From the NCBI GenBank assembly GCA_008638375.1, contig CM018051.1, positions 41,762,177 to 41,826,176 on the forward strand: a DNA stretch of 64,000 nt. The letters run 5' to 3'. Under the pieces are notes generated by a model. The model did no database searches. It saw only the letters and a list, made by a program, of their open reading frames with translations, and had not been told where the DNA came from. This DNA comes from Nyssa sinensis (taxonomy: Eukaryota > Streptophyta > Magnoliopsida > Cornales > Nyssaceae). The translations under genes and the position numbers were made by a program. This document shows, one piece after another, positions 24,961-36,119 of this stretch; position 1 is the first letter of the stretch; each line of letters begins with the position of its first letter.

Positions 24961-25441
24961 GTTCCTAAACGTAATTAGAATAGATAGATTCCATCTCAGC
25001 TTTCATAGCATTTTGTCAAAGTCCCGAATCTTTATCGCAGCTTGCCTCATTGTAGCTATTGGGATCTAAAACATGTTCATCTGAGATAAACTCTCTGAAG
25101 AACATGTACTTGTTAGGTGGCCTGACAGTCCTCCCACTATGACGTGGCTCCGGTGTAATAGAAGATGTTGGAATAGAGGCATCTAGTCCATGATTATCAT
25201 TTGCCTAAGGAATAGAAAAAACATCTGATGTTTTTTCTAAGGTGATCTTACTCTCGGGCTTCTGACCCATAATATAATCATCCTTCAGAAAGATAGCATT
25301 CGTGCTAAAGAATACGTTTTACTCACTGGGATTATAAAAGAGCCAACCTTTTTTCCTTTTAGGATAGCCAATGAAATAGCTTAATTCTAATCTTGGTTCC
25401 AACTTGCTAGTCTTTCTTTTCAGTACATAGGATAGACACCC
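24961..25441 (-). pseudogene. S1 integrase-RT linker, degenerate
   Basis: Broken Copia linker between integrase and RT. Several in-frame stops are present, and short recognisable pieces in changing frames include one corresponding to the FIGYPKR-type motif just right of 25360. No separate gene is seen. Confidence 0.6.
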
Positions 25442-26074
25442 CTAGATACAGTAGTGGTTTAGACTTGGCTTACGCCTAGTCCAAAGCTCTACTGGAGTCA
25501 TGGGAGCAGACTTAGTTGGAACTGAGTTCAGAATATATACTGCTGTCTCCAACGCATACCCTCGAAGAAATATAGGCAAATCAGAATAACTCATCATTGA
25601 CCTTACCATATCTAAAAGTGTCATGTTTCTCCTCTCTACTACATTGTTCTACTAAGGTACGCCAGGTGCAGAAAACTAGGATAAAATCCCATTATCCAAC
25701 AAATGCTGACTAAAGTCACTAGAGAGATATTCCCTACCTCGATCAGATTGAAGTAATTTTATGCTCCTATTTAATTGTTTTTCCACTTCTACCCGAAAGT
25801 CTTTGAACTTTTCAAAGGCTTCTAACTTGTGGTGCAATAGATAGACATAACCATATCTAGAGTAATTATCGGTAAAAGTGATGAAATACTCATAGGCCTC
25901 TCTAGCCCTAATATTTAAGGGTCCACACACATCAATATAGATTAACTCCAATACTTCTTTGGCCTTGTTTCCCTTTGAAGTAAAGGGTTTTCTGGTCATC
26001 TTTCCCTCCAAACAGGATATACAGACTGGCAGTGGTTCAACAACCAAGGAAGACAAAGTACCCTCCTTTACCAG
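25442..26074 (-). pseudogene. S1 integrase core, split by solo-3
   Basis: Minus strand: zinc-binding tail CISCLEGKMTRKPF, first catalytic Asp in YIDVCGPLN, TFTDNYSRYGYVYLLH, second Asp in LQSDRGREYLSSDF, then after stops the Glu region [19 protein letters not shown] and YILNSVPTK. The upstream HH part of the zinc finger lies beyond solo-3 at 29384 onward (WHLRLGHIN). Stops near 25660 break the frame. It would insert the cDNA into the genome. Confidence 0.9.
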
Positions 26075-26718
26075 TGTGATACCCCGACCCGGGATACGAC
26101 ACGTATACCGAGGCAAGTTGATTGAATAGTGTAATGTGGGCTGTTTAGAGCTCTATATTATTTTATCGTATGTACAGTACAGTTTTAAAAAGTGAATAGT
26201 ATCAATGATATAGCCAGTCTCGGGCAGTACCCGAGCAACTCAAAACCTTACCTCGAAAAGCGTGCATGCATGCAACCCATGCATGCATACGTACGTACAT
26301 ATGCATAGTTCACGAAATATTAGTGTATGTATACGTGACTAAAAATACAGTTATATGTATATATATGGTTATAAATACATGTATACAAATATGTATTTTA
26401 TATGTGTATGTGTATAAAAATACATATAGTATAAATATATGTATGAATATTGTGTAGTATATATTTATGTATATTACATAAAAAGAAAATGAAAAGGAAA
26501 AAGAGGAAAAAGGGAAAAAGGGAATGCAGGTGGGCTGGTGACTAGTGAGTATGTCACTGTGTGTGTGTGTGTGCTGTGCGGCTGAGAGGAAAGCACCAAG
26601 GCCACCGACCTTAGTGCAAGTGGATTGTATACATGCATATATATATATATATATATAGCAAGCATGGTACGTGGATGGTAAGGGTTTAAGGGGCGGTTCT
26701 CTGCAGTCGAGACTGACT

Positions 26719-26758
<40 letters not shown>

Positions 26759-29383
26759 AGTGTGAGAAAAGAATCGGTTGTGCATGTATATATATACGGG
26801 TTTGTGAGTTGAGAGGAAATAGAAACAACTGAAGGAAACTAAGAGGCTTAGAGTAAGAAGAGTATCATCAGGGATTCAAAAACAGAAGCAAAAGAGGTCC
26901 AAGGGCATAACAACCGAAACAGAAACAGAAACCCAGGTGAGTAGTGTAAATTCTGTTTTTATGTTTTGGAGCATGAAACCTTAAATTATCTATATGGTCT
27001 TGTAGAGTATAGAATTTGAAACTCGATGCAAAAAAAATTAGGTTAAATGGTGTTGAAAACGAGACAGCAATGTTGAGTTGCAGGTTTTATGAATAATCTC
27101 GGGTTTCATGAAAATCTAGGCTTAAAACTTGTTTCAAGTTTCTAAAAACAACCTACTTAGGTGCAAAAACATACTAGAAGAATTATAGGACCAAAACAGT
27201 GATCCAAACGTCACGAAAATGAAAAATATAACTTGGCCGGAGAGTCGGTCCGGAGTTGATAAACTGAGGTTAGGGTTGAGATCCTTGAAGGGAAAGGAAT
27301 GAAACTGCATTGAAAAAGATTTAAAATACGAACGAAAAAGGGGCACCGTCGTCGGAGAAGGCGACGGAACCCTAGTAAACCCTACCAGTGTAATGGGGAA
27401 GTTGACCAGAATGTCAGGGGCACTTCGGGTTAAGACGAAACCGGGTCTGGGTTCGGATCGGGTCGGGACCCAACTAGAAATAAAATGGGCAGTGAAACTG
27501 TGTCGTTTTATGTTTGGATTTTAAATGGATTTTGGTTGTTTGGTAACAGGGATAGTAAATTGAAATTAGGTTTGGGGTTATCCAAACCGTGGATAAGGTA
27601 GACAGAGTGGTTATTGAATTCTGGTTCTCTGAATTTAACTGAACCGGTTAGTTCAGTGAAGGGTCAGACCGGTTTAGGGTTTTGACTGATGAACCCACTG
27701 GTTCAGACCGCAACGCTGAGAAATTGTGAACCGACCCCAAATGTTTTAGGAAATGTCATTGTGGCCCAAATAGAAAAATTAATAAAATATTAAGTTTTAC
27801 AAAAATGCCCCTATTTCAAATATAGGTTAAACGAAGTCCAAATGATGCAAATGAATAGTCAATTTTTATTATCTCGGACATTCTAAGATCAATGGTAAGG
27901 TCCGTTTCATGAGATGGGGTCCAAAAAATAGAAATAACCGTAAAAGTGTAAAATGACCATTTTGCCCATTTTAGTACAAAAGTCCAAATGGAATTTTGCG
28001 AAAGCCTAAACCGAATTTCTTCGGCGTTCCAGACTTAATGGTAAGGTCTAAATTAGTATTAGAAATACTTATGATAGTAAGGCATAAAATTTTTTGAATA
28101 GCATTTATTCTGAAACGTATTACTGATATATAGGGAACTCGAAAGGCAAGGGCACACTCACGGATTTCTGATATAGAATCACGATAGAGGTAAGTAAATC
28201 CACCTTCTCTTCCATATGGTGTTTCCAAGCCAAGTTTATTCTTTACTGCCAAACTTGTACTCTTGAAAGTACCTCATGTTATTGCTATCCACAATGTGAT
28301 ATTGTTCTATCTTGTGGACATTGATTGACTGCTATGTCATTGTTATGATGTTGAACCATGCCTTGAAAGGCCTACTGCTATGTCTTTATTGAATATATGA
28401 TATTCCATTTTATACTTCTATGGAATTATGAATAATCATGATATGTTATGAATACGGGATTTGTGCTCAGTCACAACATCCATCTGATGCTTTCTGATTG
28501 ACTGGAGACCTAAGGGTCAAGCACATGAATGGATAGGTGGCAGGAATGAATTCCTTGAAGGCTTTTCACCGACAATTGACTGGCATTGTCATTGCATTTC
28601 CATTGGCATTTCATTTACATTTGCATTGGCATTCTACCTAAGAACAGAGTAAATGCATCTCTTAAGAATTGACATGATTACGTTATTGAATGATACTATT
28701 CCTTATGACTTATCTTAAACTGAGAAGACACTCTTCATTGAATTGATTGTGATCAGTTTATTGTAGCAATACCTCTTGTTGCTATATTGTTATTGAGATA
28801 TTCATGTTGATGTTGTATCCATTACTCCTAATTGAACATTGTGACCTATGATTCATTGACCATCAAGGCAACTGTTCTTATTGGCTATCACAACATCTAT
28901 TTTCTTATGATTGGCTATCATTATCTTATTCATGGATTCATATTTCACCGATGCCAGTGTCGGAGATCTGTTTTTACTTGCTGAGCTCTCGTAGCTCATT
29001 CTACCCTACTTACCCCCATTTCATGTGATGACGTTGCAAGACCCCAGTAGGAGTCTACGAACATAGGAGGACATTTTGAGGAACTGTACCAGTCTATGTT
29101 TTAGTTCTCCCATGTATTCACCACCCACGGGTGCTGGTTACGTTTGGTTCTTATTTTGTTTACTGTAAAGCCATATTATATATTGATAAGACTTCTGCTG
29201 ACATTGTGTACTGTAAAGACTTTCGTTGAATTACTGTTACTAAAAAGACTTTCGCTGTTATTGTTTTAAGATTTTAGTACTTTGCATATTAGTACTATGA
29301 TACAGGAATGGAAAAAGTAGGGACGGCCTTAGGGTCGGCCCTGCGACATGAGATCCGCATAGGGTGGGTTTCGGGTCATGACA
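26075..29383 (+). mobile_element. Solo-3: solo LTR inside S1 integrase
   Basis: Begins TGTGATACCCCGACCCGGG and ends GGGTTTCGGGTCATGACA, with perfect TSD ACCAG (26070-26074 and 29384-29388). It splits the Copia coding region between ...DKINRLV and KEGTLSS. It is the only one of the six solos in plus orientation. The interior holds TA and GA microsatellites, an inverted GTCCGGAATGCCGAAG-type block near 28000-28060 and no coding domain. Confidence 0.88.
26722..26755. repeat. (GA)n microsatellite in solo-3
   Basis: About 16 GA units. An (AT)n run lies just left at 26638-26657. Confidence 0.9.
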
Positions 29384-29900
29384 ACCAGTCTATTAATCTT
29401 GTCTAGATTAATATGACCTAGCCTCAAGTGCCAAAATGTGTTGAATTAGTAGAATAAAATTTTCTTTTAAGTGGTAAAGTTTGTGATGGTTCATTCTTTT
29501 CGGTGTCATGCATCTCATATCTAAGGAGTAATCAAATAAAGACCATTAGCTGTTATGCCAAAGCATATAAAAGAACCACTATGTTTAATAACAACATTTT
29601 AATTAAAATAAACTGAATAACATTGCTTTATTAAAGTTGAAACTGATAATAAGTTCCTTCTAATGCCAAGCACATATAAGTAATCATAAAGTACTAGTGT
29701 CTTAATTGAAGAAAAATATAAACTAACTACTTCTACTAACACCGCAGGAACTTTTGCTTCTGTTCCTAAGTGCAAGATAATCTCTCCATCACTTAGTCAC
29801 CTGGTTTCCCAAAACCCCTGCAACGAATTACAGATGTGATTAATTGCACCGGAGTTTACACACCAGGAATCTAAAGTACGCACTATATAACTTACTTCAA
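29384..29900 (-). pseudogene. S1 protease and GAG-pre-integrase region
   Basis: Minus strand: TLDSWCVNSGAINHICNSLQ is the aspartic protease active-site region. The usual catalytic DSG reads NSG here, so the protease would be inactive. It is followed by a typical LGIRRNLLSVSTL segment and by WHLRLGHINLDKINRLV, the pre-integrase HH motif, which runs straight into solo-3. In-frame stops are scattered between them. Confidence 0.85.
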
Positions 29901-29939
29901 TAACAAGTGATTTGATTATACCTGTGTTCTTTTTCTTGG

Positions 29940-30770
29940 CTAGATAATCTGGACAATTTCTCTTCCAATGCCCCATGACCCCACAGTGGAAACACTTTCC
30001 TTTAGGCTTAGTGGGTGCCCATTTCTTCCCTTTTCTAACACCTCATTTAGGACCCATATTTTCTTTAGATTTTTTGGGGTTCTGTTTCTTCTTCCACTTG
30101 CCCTTACCTTTGGGCTTGGGCTTAAAAGAAGAACCCTCAGGCACATGAGTACTAGGATGGCTTTTGATAATACCCTCTATTGCCTGTAAAGAACTTAGAA
30201 GCTTAGCCAAAGTCAAATTCATTTTGTTTATGTTATAGTTGAGCTTAAATTGATTAAAAGAGTCAGGCATCGACTCAAGGATAATATCAACCTGGGACTC
30301 ACCATCAATGTCACCTTCTAGAACTTTTCAGCACATTTAAAAAGTCAATCATTATTAAAACATGGTCCCTTACTAGAGTTCCTTCTACCATCTTAGTGTT
30401 CATGAGTGCTTTCATGGCAGTCTGCCTAACAAGACTCCCCTGATCCCCAAACATCTCCTTTAAGTTAATAATCATATCCCTAGCTATTGGGAAACTCTAA
30501 TGCTAATGTTTTAAAACACTTGACAACGAAGCTAAGATATAGCGATGTGCCATCTCATTAGCCTTGACCCTCATAGAATAGCGGTCAATGTCCTCTTGGG
30601 GAGTATCAGCCATTGGAAGGTCTGGGCTATCCATAGTAATCACATATTTGTACCCCTCTGCTGTAAGGACAATATCCAAATTCCATTTCTAGTCCACCTA
30701 GTTAGGCCCAGTCAACTTATTTTCTTTCAGGATGATAGCAAGTGGGTTAAAATGAAGACATCTGAGAATG
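29940..30770 (-). pseudogene. S1 gag with CCHC zinc knuckle
   Basis: Minus strand: NPLAIILKENKLTGPN and KWNLDIVLTAEGYKYV near 30650-30750, then RVKANEMAHRYILASLSS, FPIARDMIINLKEMFGDQGS, a lysine-rich stretch (30060-30110) and a CCHC knuckle CFHCGVMGHWKRNC (about 29953-29995). This is the usual gag order of plant Copia elements: capsid, basic linker, nucleic-acid-binding knuckle. At least three frame breaks and several stops are present. Confidence 0.9.
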
Positions 30771-32611
30771 CATATATATAAGCACATACATTAATGTAAA
30801 TAAATAGTAAAATAATTTTTGCTCTCATGAATGCACAGTGGTATCCTCAAGCCACTATCAATGAATGCATTGGAACCAAACCTTATAAACAACACGCTTC
30901 GTGGGGATGACAATGTCATTCATATGACTTGGAGGACTATCATATCCTATATGATTTCACTACCTAGACATCTCATGTCAAATGAAACATATTTTCTAAT
31001 ATCCTTTGTTCTTCAAAAGACAATGATAGACTCCGTGGGAAGAATATCATTCCCTTTTGATCAAGTGTAGACCATCATTTCAAATAAAAAGACAATCGTT
31101 GAAAGTAGTGTCCCCGTGGGGATATCACCCTCACCCCGTCTCTTTCTATTCTATCCTAAGAGGTCCATACTTGTAACCAACTAGATAGTCACCCTCCGTG
31201 GGGAGGCCACTCGAAGATGGCTCAGGGCACCTATTTTTGTCTTACTATGGGTCGATGATGGAAGACCGTAGGAGCTTTCTTAAAACATCTCTCTCCCACT
31301 TGTTTTTATAAATTAAGGATCTTTATTATACAACACATGAATAATTATATTAACCTATTCATGGGTCAAAATTAATCATGTGATTTTATGAAAATAAACA
31401 TGCACGCATAAAATTAAAATTATCTCTTACTGACCAACTAAAATTCTTGATAGTAGGCTCTGTTCTTTCATTAGTCTTCTTGATAGCTCCCTATCCTCTA
31501 GCTCTTTCTTCAGAAATAACATAAATACATGAAGAACCTATACCTACATATGTGAGTTTACATTTAATCTAAAATTAAAAATTAATAGACTAGGGAAACC
31601 AATGGAGCTTGCCCATTCATGGGAAACATTTTCAAGTCCATTGCCCTTTACAATTGCCTTAAAACTAATTGAATTAAATACATCACCTAATGGCCAGCCA
31701 TGAGAGATACAATGTTATCCATCACATGCATGAATCATTCAAATATGATGAATAAAATTTAATAAGCATTTAAATATGTGATTAATCATATACATCACCC
31801 ATGTATATTTTAGAGTGTACTAAGATTTAATCCATGTATCCAAGAATCCATATAGGTCAAGTCTTACTTAACCTATACTTTTAAATCTAAAATATTTGGT
31901 TATCAAATACCTATAACATAAAAAGATGAATATATTAAATAATTGAGCTCTTACCCAAACAATTTAATAAATTTGGGTATCTAATACCCAATTAGAACAC
32001 ATGATTAAAAAAATTAATATAATTTTTTTTAATAAACTATATATTAACTTCAAAATCACTGTGCCGTTTGATATTGGATATCAAATACCCATCCATGTGC
32101 GCATCATGAGGGACTTAAATAAATAAATAAAAACTCCTTTTTTGTTTTGCAAATTCCAACCTGCAATTTATGTGGAGAATTCGTTCATTAAACTCATGAT
32201 GCGGCTATAGGCATATCTCATATGCAAGTCATTACCTATGTACGGAAAATCCCTAATTTGTTTCAAAAAAAAAATTTTGTATACCTGTATGAATAATTAA
32301 AGGCAGCCGCAACTCATCCTTATGGAGCTGCCACAATTTCGTTTTCCATTGATGCACACAACTGGTATCTTTTACCAACAATTCTGTAACCACAATCCCA
32401 TTACTTGGTGAGATCATAAAAAAAATTAAATTATTTAATTAATCCATCTCTATGGGTATCAAAAACAAGGATTAAATCTTTGTATCAATAGATTGTATCA
32501 CAAAATTACATTCTAATATATCCAAAACAACCCTTTGTTTAATCGGGATCCATGAATAAGTATAAAACAAAATAACTATAACTTTCAAAATTGATAGATT
32601 TATGTAAAGTT
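30771..32611 (-). mobile_element. S1 leader between primer site and gag
   Basis: About 1.8 kb of AT-rich, non-coding sequence between the primer binding site and gag. I see no domain and only short chance frames. The length is generous for a Copia leader and may include older inserted or decayed sequence. Confidence 0.5.
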
Positions 32612-32623
32612 GCTTTGATACCA
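32612..32623 (-). promoter_or_regulatory. S1 primer binding site
   Basis: Minus strand TGGTATCAAAGC, a one-base variant of the iMet-type primer site, two bases after the minus-sense LTR end CCTACCAACA at 32626. It proves that the interior of S1 reads on the minus strand. Confidence 0.85.
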
Positions 32624-32691
32624 ATTGTTGGTAGGAAAAATACAGCGAAAACAATTTTAAAATTTTTACTTTGATCAGATTACTACATAAA

Positions 32692-32760
32692 TCACATAAT
32701 CTTGATAGAGGAGGGTTAGAGATAAATCACATAATCTTGATAGAGGAGGGTTAGAGACAC
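32692..32760. repeat. 34-bp tandem duplication in one S1 LTR copy
   Basis: The string AATCACATAATCTTGATAG plus the following AGGAGGGTTAGAGA occurs twice in a row. The other LTR copy, near 34735-34765, has it once. Confidence 0.85.
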
Positions 32761-32903
32761 ATTGTTCTTGAAGTAGGACGCAACCATTCTCTTCCTCTAG
32801 GTCTTCTCCTCTTTTCTTTTAGGGAAACCGTATTACAGAAGAGTGGGCTGCCTCTTATTTTTGTCTAGCATACAAACTTGTGATAAACGACTCCCTACAT
32901 ATC

Positions 32904-32910
32904 ATATATA
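32904..32910 (-). promoter_or_regulatory. Candidate TATA box of the S1 LTR
   Basis: Minus strand CTGTATATATGATATG lies about 280 bp before the minus-sense LTR end. The plus-sense copy has TATATATATGATATG at 34578-34592, the same distance from its LTR end. Conservation in both copies and placement suggest the core promoter. No transcript evidence is available. Confidence 0.4.
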
Positions 32911-34832
32911 CAGGGCTTAACATAATTAGGGCAAGAGAAAGGATTTAGTGGGTCCCACTAAGTTAGCTTTCAATTAGTCAATTAAATCTTAATTATCTCA
33001 TAATTAATTTTGATTGACTAATTAATTTCAATTAACTCCACTATATAATTGAAATTTCACTCCAACTTAGTAGAATAGAGTAAACCCATATACACTATAT
33101 TTCTGCAGTTGGCCCCTCTACAGGGATACGAATAATCAAGGTTCCATATTATACTGTCAAATTAATTCTCTAATTATTTTAAGAACCTAATTCAATAATT
33201 ATTAATCACTTGTAATTGGTCATCATTTCAATAAATAATTTACTGAAAAGATCGGATTTGGATTTCAGTGATTAATCCATTGAATTAGCACAAAGGTGAT
33301 ATCCATCTCTCCAATATATAGAGTGTAGATTCCATCTTAAGAATACGTGTTCCCACAGTCTAAATAATGACTTCCTAAGATACCGAGGTATTGATCTAAA
33401 AGACCTCACTTATTGGTAACTCAAAGTCATCACTATTCAGAACTTGAGTACACAATCCTCTCAAGATTAAGAGCTTACTACGAATAGTGAATAAGAAACT
33501 TATTAAAGGTGACAGTTCTAAATGATGCATTTCTTATAATGATCTAGTTCAGTGTATTTTCAATACACTAATACAATAACTTAGAGTCCATCACTACTCT
33601 AATGGTTGAGATAAACCACCTTATCACATAAAAGTTAATTGTATTACAGCTTTACAGGTAAGATGTCCAATCTTATCAATAGTCCGCGAACAATTCTAGA
33701 ATTGCCTATATAAACAGTTCATATCTTCTGTATATAAATATCATTGATACACATGAACCACTCCTAATGATAATTCAAGGAATAATCATCTCACGATATA
33801 AAGCAACATCCAAACATATGGTAATATGAAACTCAATAATAAATCAAATCTATTAAATAATAAATCAAATCAAATCTGATGGTTGAGATAAACCACCTTA
33901 TCACATAAAGGTTAACTGTATTAGTGTATTGGGAATACACTGAACTGGATCACTATAAGAAACGTATCATTTGGAACTATTACCTTTAATAAGTTTCTTA
34001 TGCATTATTCGTAGTAAGCTCTTAATCCTGAGAGAATAGTGAACTTGAGTTCTGAATAGTGATGACTTTGAGTTACCAATGAGTGAGGTCCTTTAGATCA
34101 ATACCTCGGTATCTTGGGAAGTCATTATTTAGACTGTGGGAACACATATTCTCAAGATGGAATCTACACTCTATATATTGGAGAGATGGATATCACATTT
34201 GTGCTAATTCAATGGGTTAATCACTGAAATTAGGATCTGGTCTTTTCATTAAATTGTTTATTGAAATGATGACCAAATGCAAGTGATTAATAATTATTGA
34301 AATAGGTTCTTAAAATAATTAAATAATTAATTTGACAGTATATATGGAACCCTGATTATTAGTATCCATGTAGAGGGGCCAACTGTAGAAGTATAGTGTA
34401 TATGGGTTTACTCTATTCTACTAAGTTGGAGTGCAATTTCAATTATATAGTGGAGTTAATTAAAATTAATTAGCCAATTAAAATTAATTATGAGATAATT
34501 AAGATTAAATTGACTAATTGGAAGCTAACTTAGTGGACCCACTAGATCCCTTCTCTTGCCCTAATTAGGTTAAGCCCTATATATATGATATGTAAAGAGT
34601 CATTTATCACAAGTTTTTGTGCTAGACAAAAATAAGGGGCAACCCATTCTCCTATGATACAGTTTGCCTAAGGGAAAAGAGGAGAAGACCTAGAGGAAGA
34701 GAACACTTGCGTTCTACTTCAAGAACAAGGCATTTTTAACCCTCATCTATCAAGATTATGTGATTTATGTAGTAATCTGATCAAAGTAAAATTTTTAAAA
34801 TCATTTCTGCTCTATTTTTCCTACCAACAATG

Positions 34833-35235
34833 TGTAATTGTGTCTATCCGAGGCCTACCCATGTGGCGCTCCGACTCTTGTGATGAGACTTACCTACATG
34901 GTGCTCTATCTCGATTCTTATGTCTATCCAAGGCCTACCCATGTGGTGCTTCGACTATTGTGATGAGACTTACCCATATGACACTTTGACTCGATTCTTG
35001 TGTCTATTCAAGGCGTACCCATGTGGCACTTCGACTCTTATGACTGAGACTTACCCACGTGGTGTTTTGATTAGATTCTTGTGTCTACACAAAGTTTACC
35101 CTTGTGGCGCTCCGACTGTTATGATGCGACTTACCCACATGGCGCTCTGACTCATGAAATTAATAATTGGGGCTTACCTTTGTGGCGTTCCGACTCTTGA
35201 TGAGACTTACCCACGTAGCACTCCGACTTAATATG
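34833..35235 (+). repeat. 79-bp tandem repeat in the B 5' LTR
   Basis: About five units with alternating CCTACCCATGTGGCGCTCCG and GAGACTTACCCACATGGCGC halves, so each full unit of about 79 bp is itself a diverged dimer. The array begins left of S1 (about 23062-23149). The 3' LTR copy is at 43210-43700. Confidence 0.85.
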
Positions 35236-36107
35236 TGATTCTTCAATGTGTGTAATATGTATCCGTCATTTGTTTTATGTTATCAAGTGCTCGTAATCAG
35301 ATTCCAGGAGTATTTTCTCGTGTGTATTCGTTATTCGATGTTGTGTTATCCATTTCGTGTTAATTATCCGAACCATATTTTAAGAAATACATGTTCTATT
35401 ATACGTTTTGCGAATATCTCTTCATCATCTGCTTTGTGTTTTGATATTTGAACTCTGCTATTGAAAATGATGTGTTTTAGAAATGCATGTGTTATATTCG
35501 CTTGAACCTTCAGTTTGCTTTCTACATGATCCTTTTTGGAATTGTGTTATAAGATATTTTTGAGTATGTGTTATCTATTTGAGGAAACTTGGTGCCCTTG
35601 GTATCTTGTGCAAAACCCTACTTTTGCGAAACCCCTGACAGGATGCAAGAATTAATCACGAGTTTAGTGAAACTTAGATGGATTTATCCAAACATATTTC
35701 AAGTAACACAATATAGAAGAAAGGCAATGATTGTGACTAATGGAGCTAGTGATGTGTTGTGAGCAACGTTGATGATGTATGGCTCCAAGACTTAATTTGA
35801 ATTGATTATATAAAGATGATATCAATATAAGACATTGTGACTTAGTGATACTGGAAGATATTATTAGATATGAATGGTGATTAATGATGATGAAAATTGT
35901 ACTTGGGAGATAATCTTTTTGATGATTGTTAAAGTTGATTTGTTATTAGATGAGTTGCATGTGTGTAACTTCCACGCTTAATAAAATAAAATAAAGTTGA
36001 TTTTTACTGTCTCATGCCATTCATTTGATTTTGTACGGCCTGTTTGAGTGACAATGTTAGTCACCGACTCCTAATCCGCATAGGGTGGGTTTCGGGTCGT
36101 GACAGAG

Positions 36108-36119
36108 TGGTATCAGAGC
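36108..36119 (+). promoter_or_regulatory. B primer binding site (tRNA-iMet type)
   Basis: TGGTATCAGAGC, three bases after the 5' LTR end GTGACA (36104), with the same spacing and GAG linker as in A. Confidence 0.9.

Larger units (their letters stand above)
23150..34829. mobile_element. S1: Ty1/Copia element with its interior inverted between its LTR ends
   Basis: The outer ends are TGTTAGGATGTC (23150, plus sense) and TTTTCCTACCAACA (34829, plus sense), with TSD ATGTG at 23145-23149 and 34830-34834. These would suit a plus-strand insertion. Everything inside reads on the minus strand: polypurine tract at 23474, RNase H, RT, integrase, protease, gag and a primer binding site at 32612-32623. 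At both sides the LTR is present as head-to-head inverted pieces. The simplest reading is an inversion with one break in each LTR. Solo-3 interrupts the integrase. Stops and frameshifts make the coding region dead. Confidence 0.8.
32626..34829. repeat. Right LTR palindrome of S1
   Basis: 32626-33862 is the Copia LTR in minus sense, from its end to about base 30. About 33917-34829 is the last 0.9 kb of the LTR in plus sense. Matching blocks such as the CTACACTCTATATATTGG region (34166 onward) and its complement near 33312 show the inverted relation. Between them is a short extra minus-sense LTR piece (33881-33923). The two copies are clearly diverged by point changes. Confidence 0.88.
20233..36104 (+). 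repeat. B 5' LTR, interrupted by Copia S1
   Basis: 20233-23149 matches the B 3' LTR from about 40675, and 34835-36104 matches the rest up to 44568. The interruption at 23150-34829 is S1, flanked by TSD ATGTG. It ends GGGTTTCGGGTCGTGACA three bases before the primer binding site. Frames such as 35248-35451 have a near-copy in the 3' LTR (43712-43915) only because the LTRs are duplicates. Confidence 0.85.
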
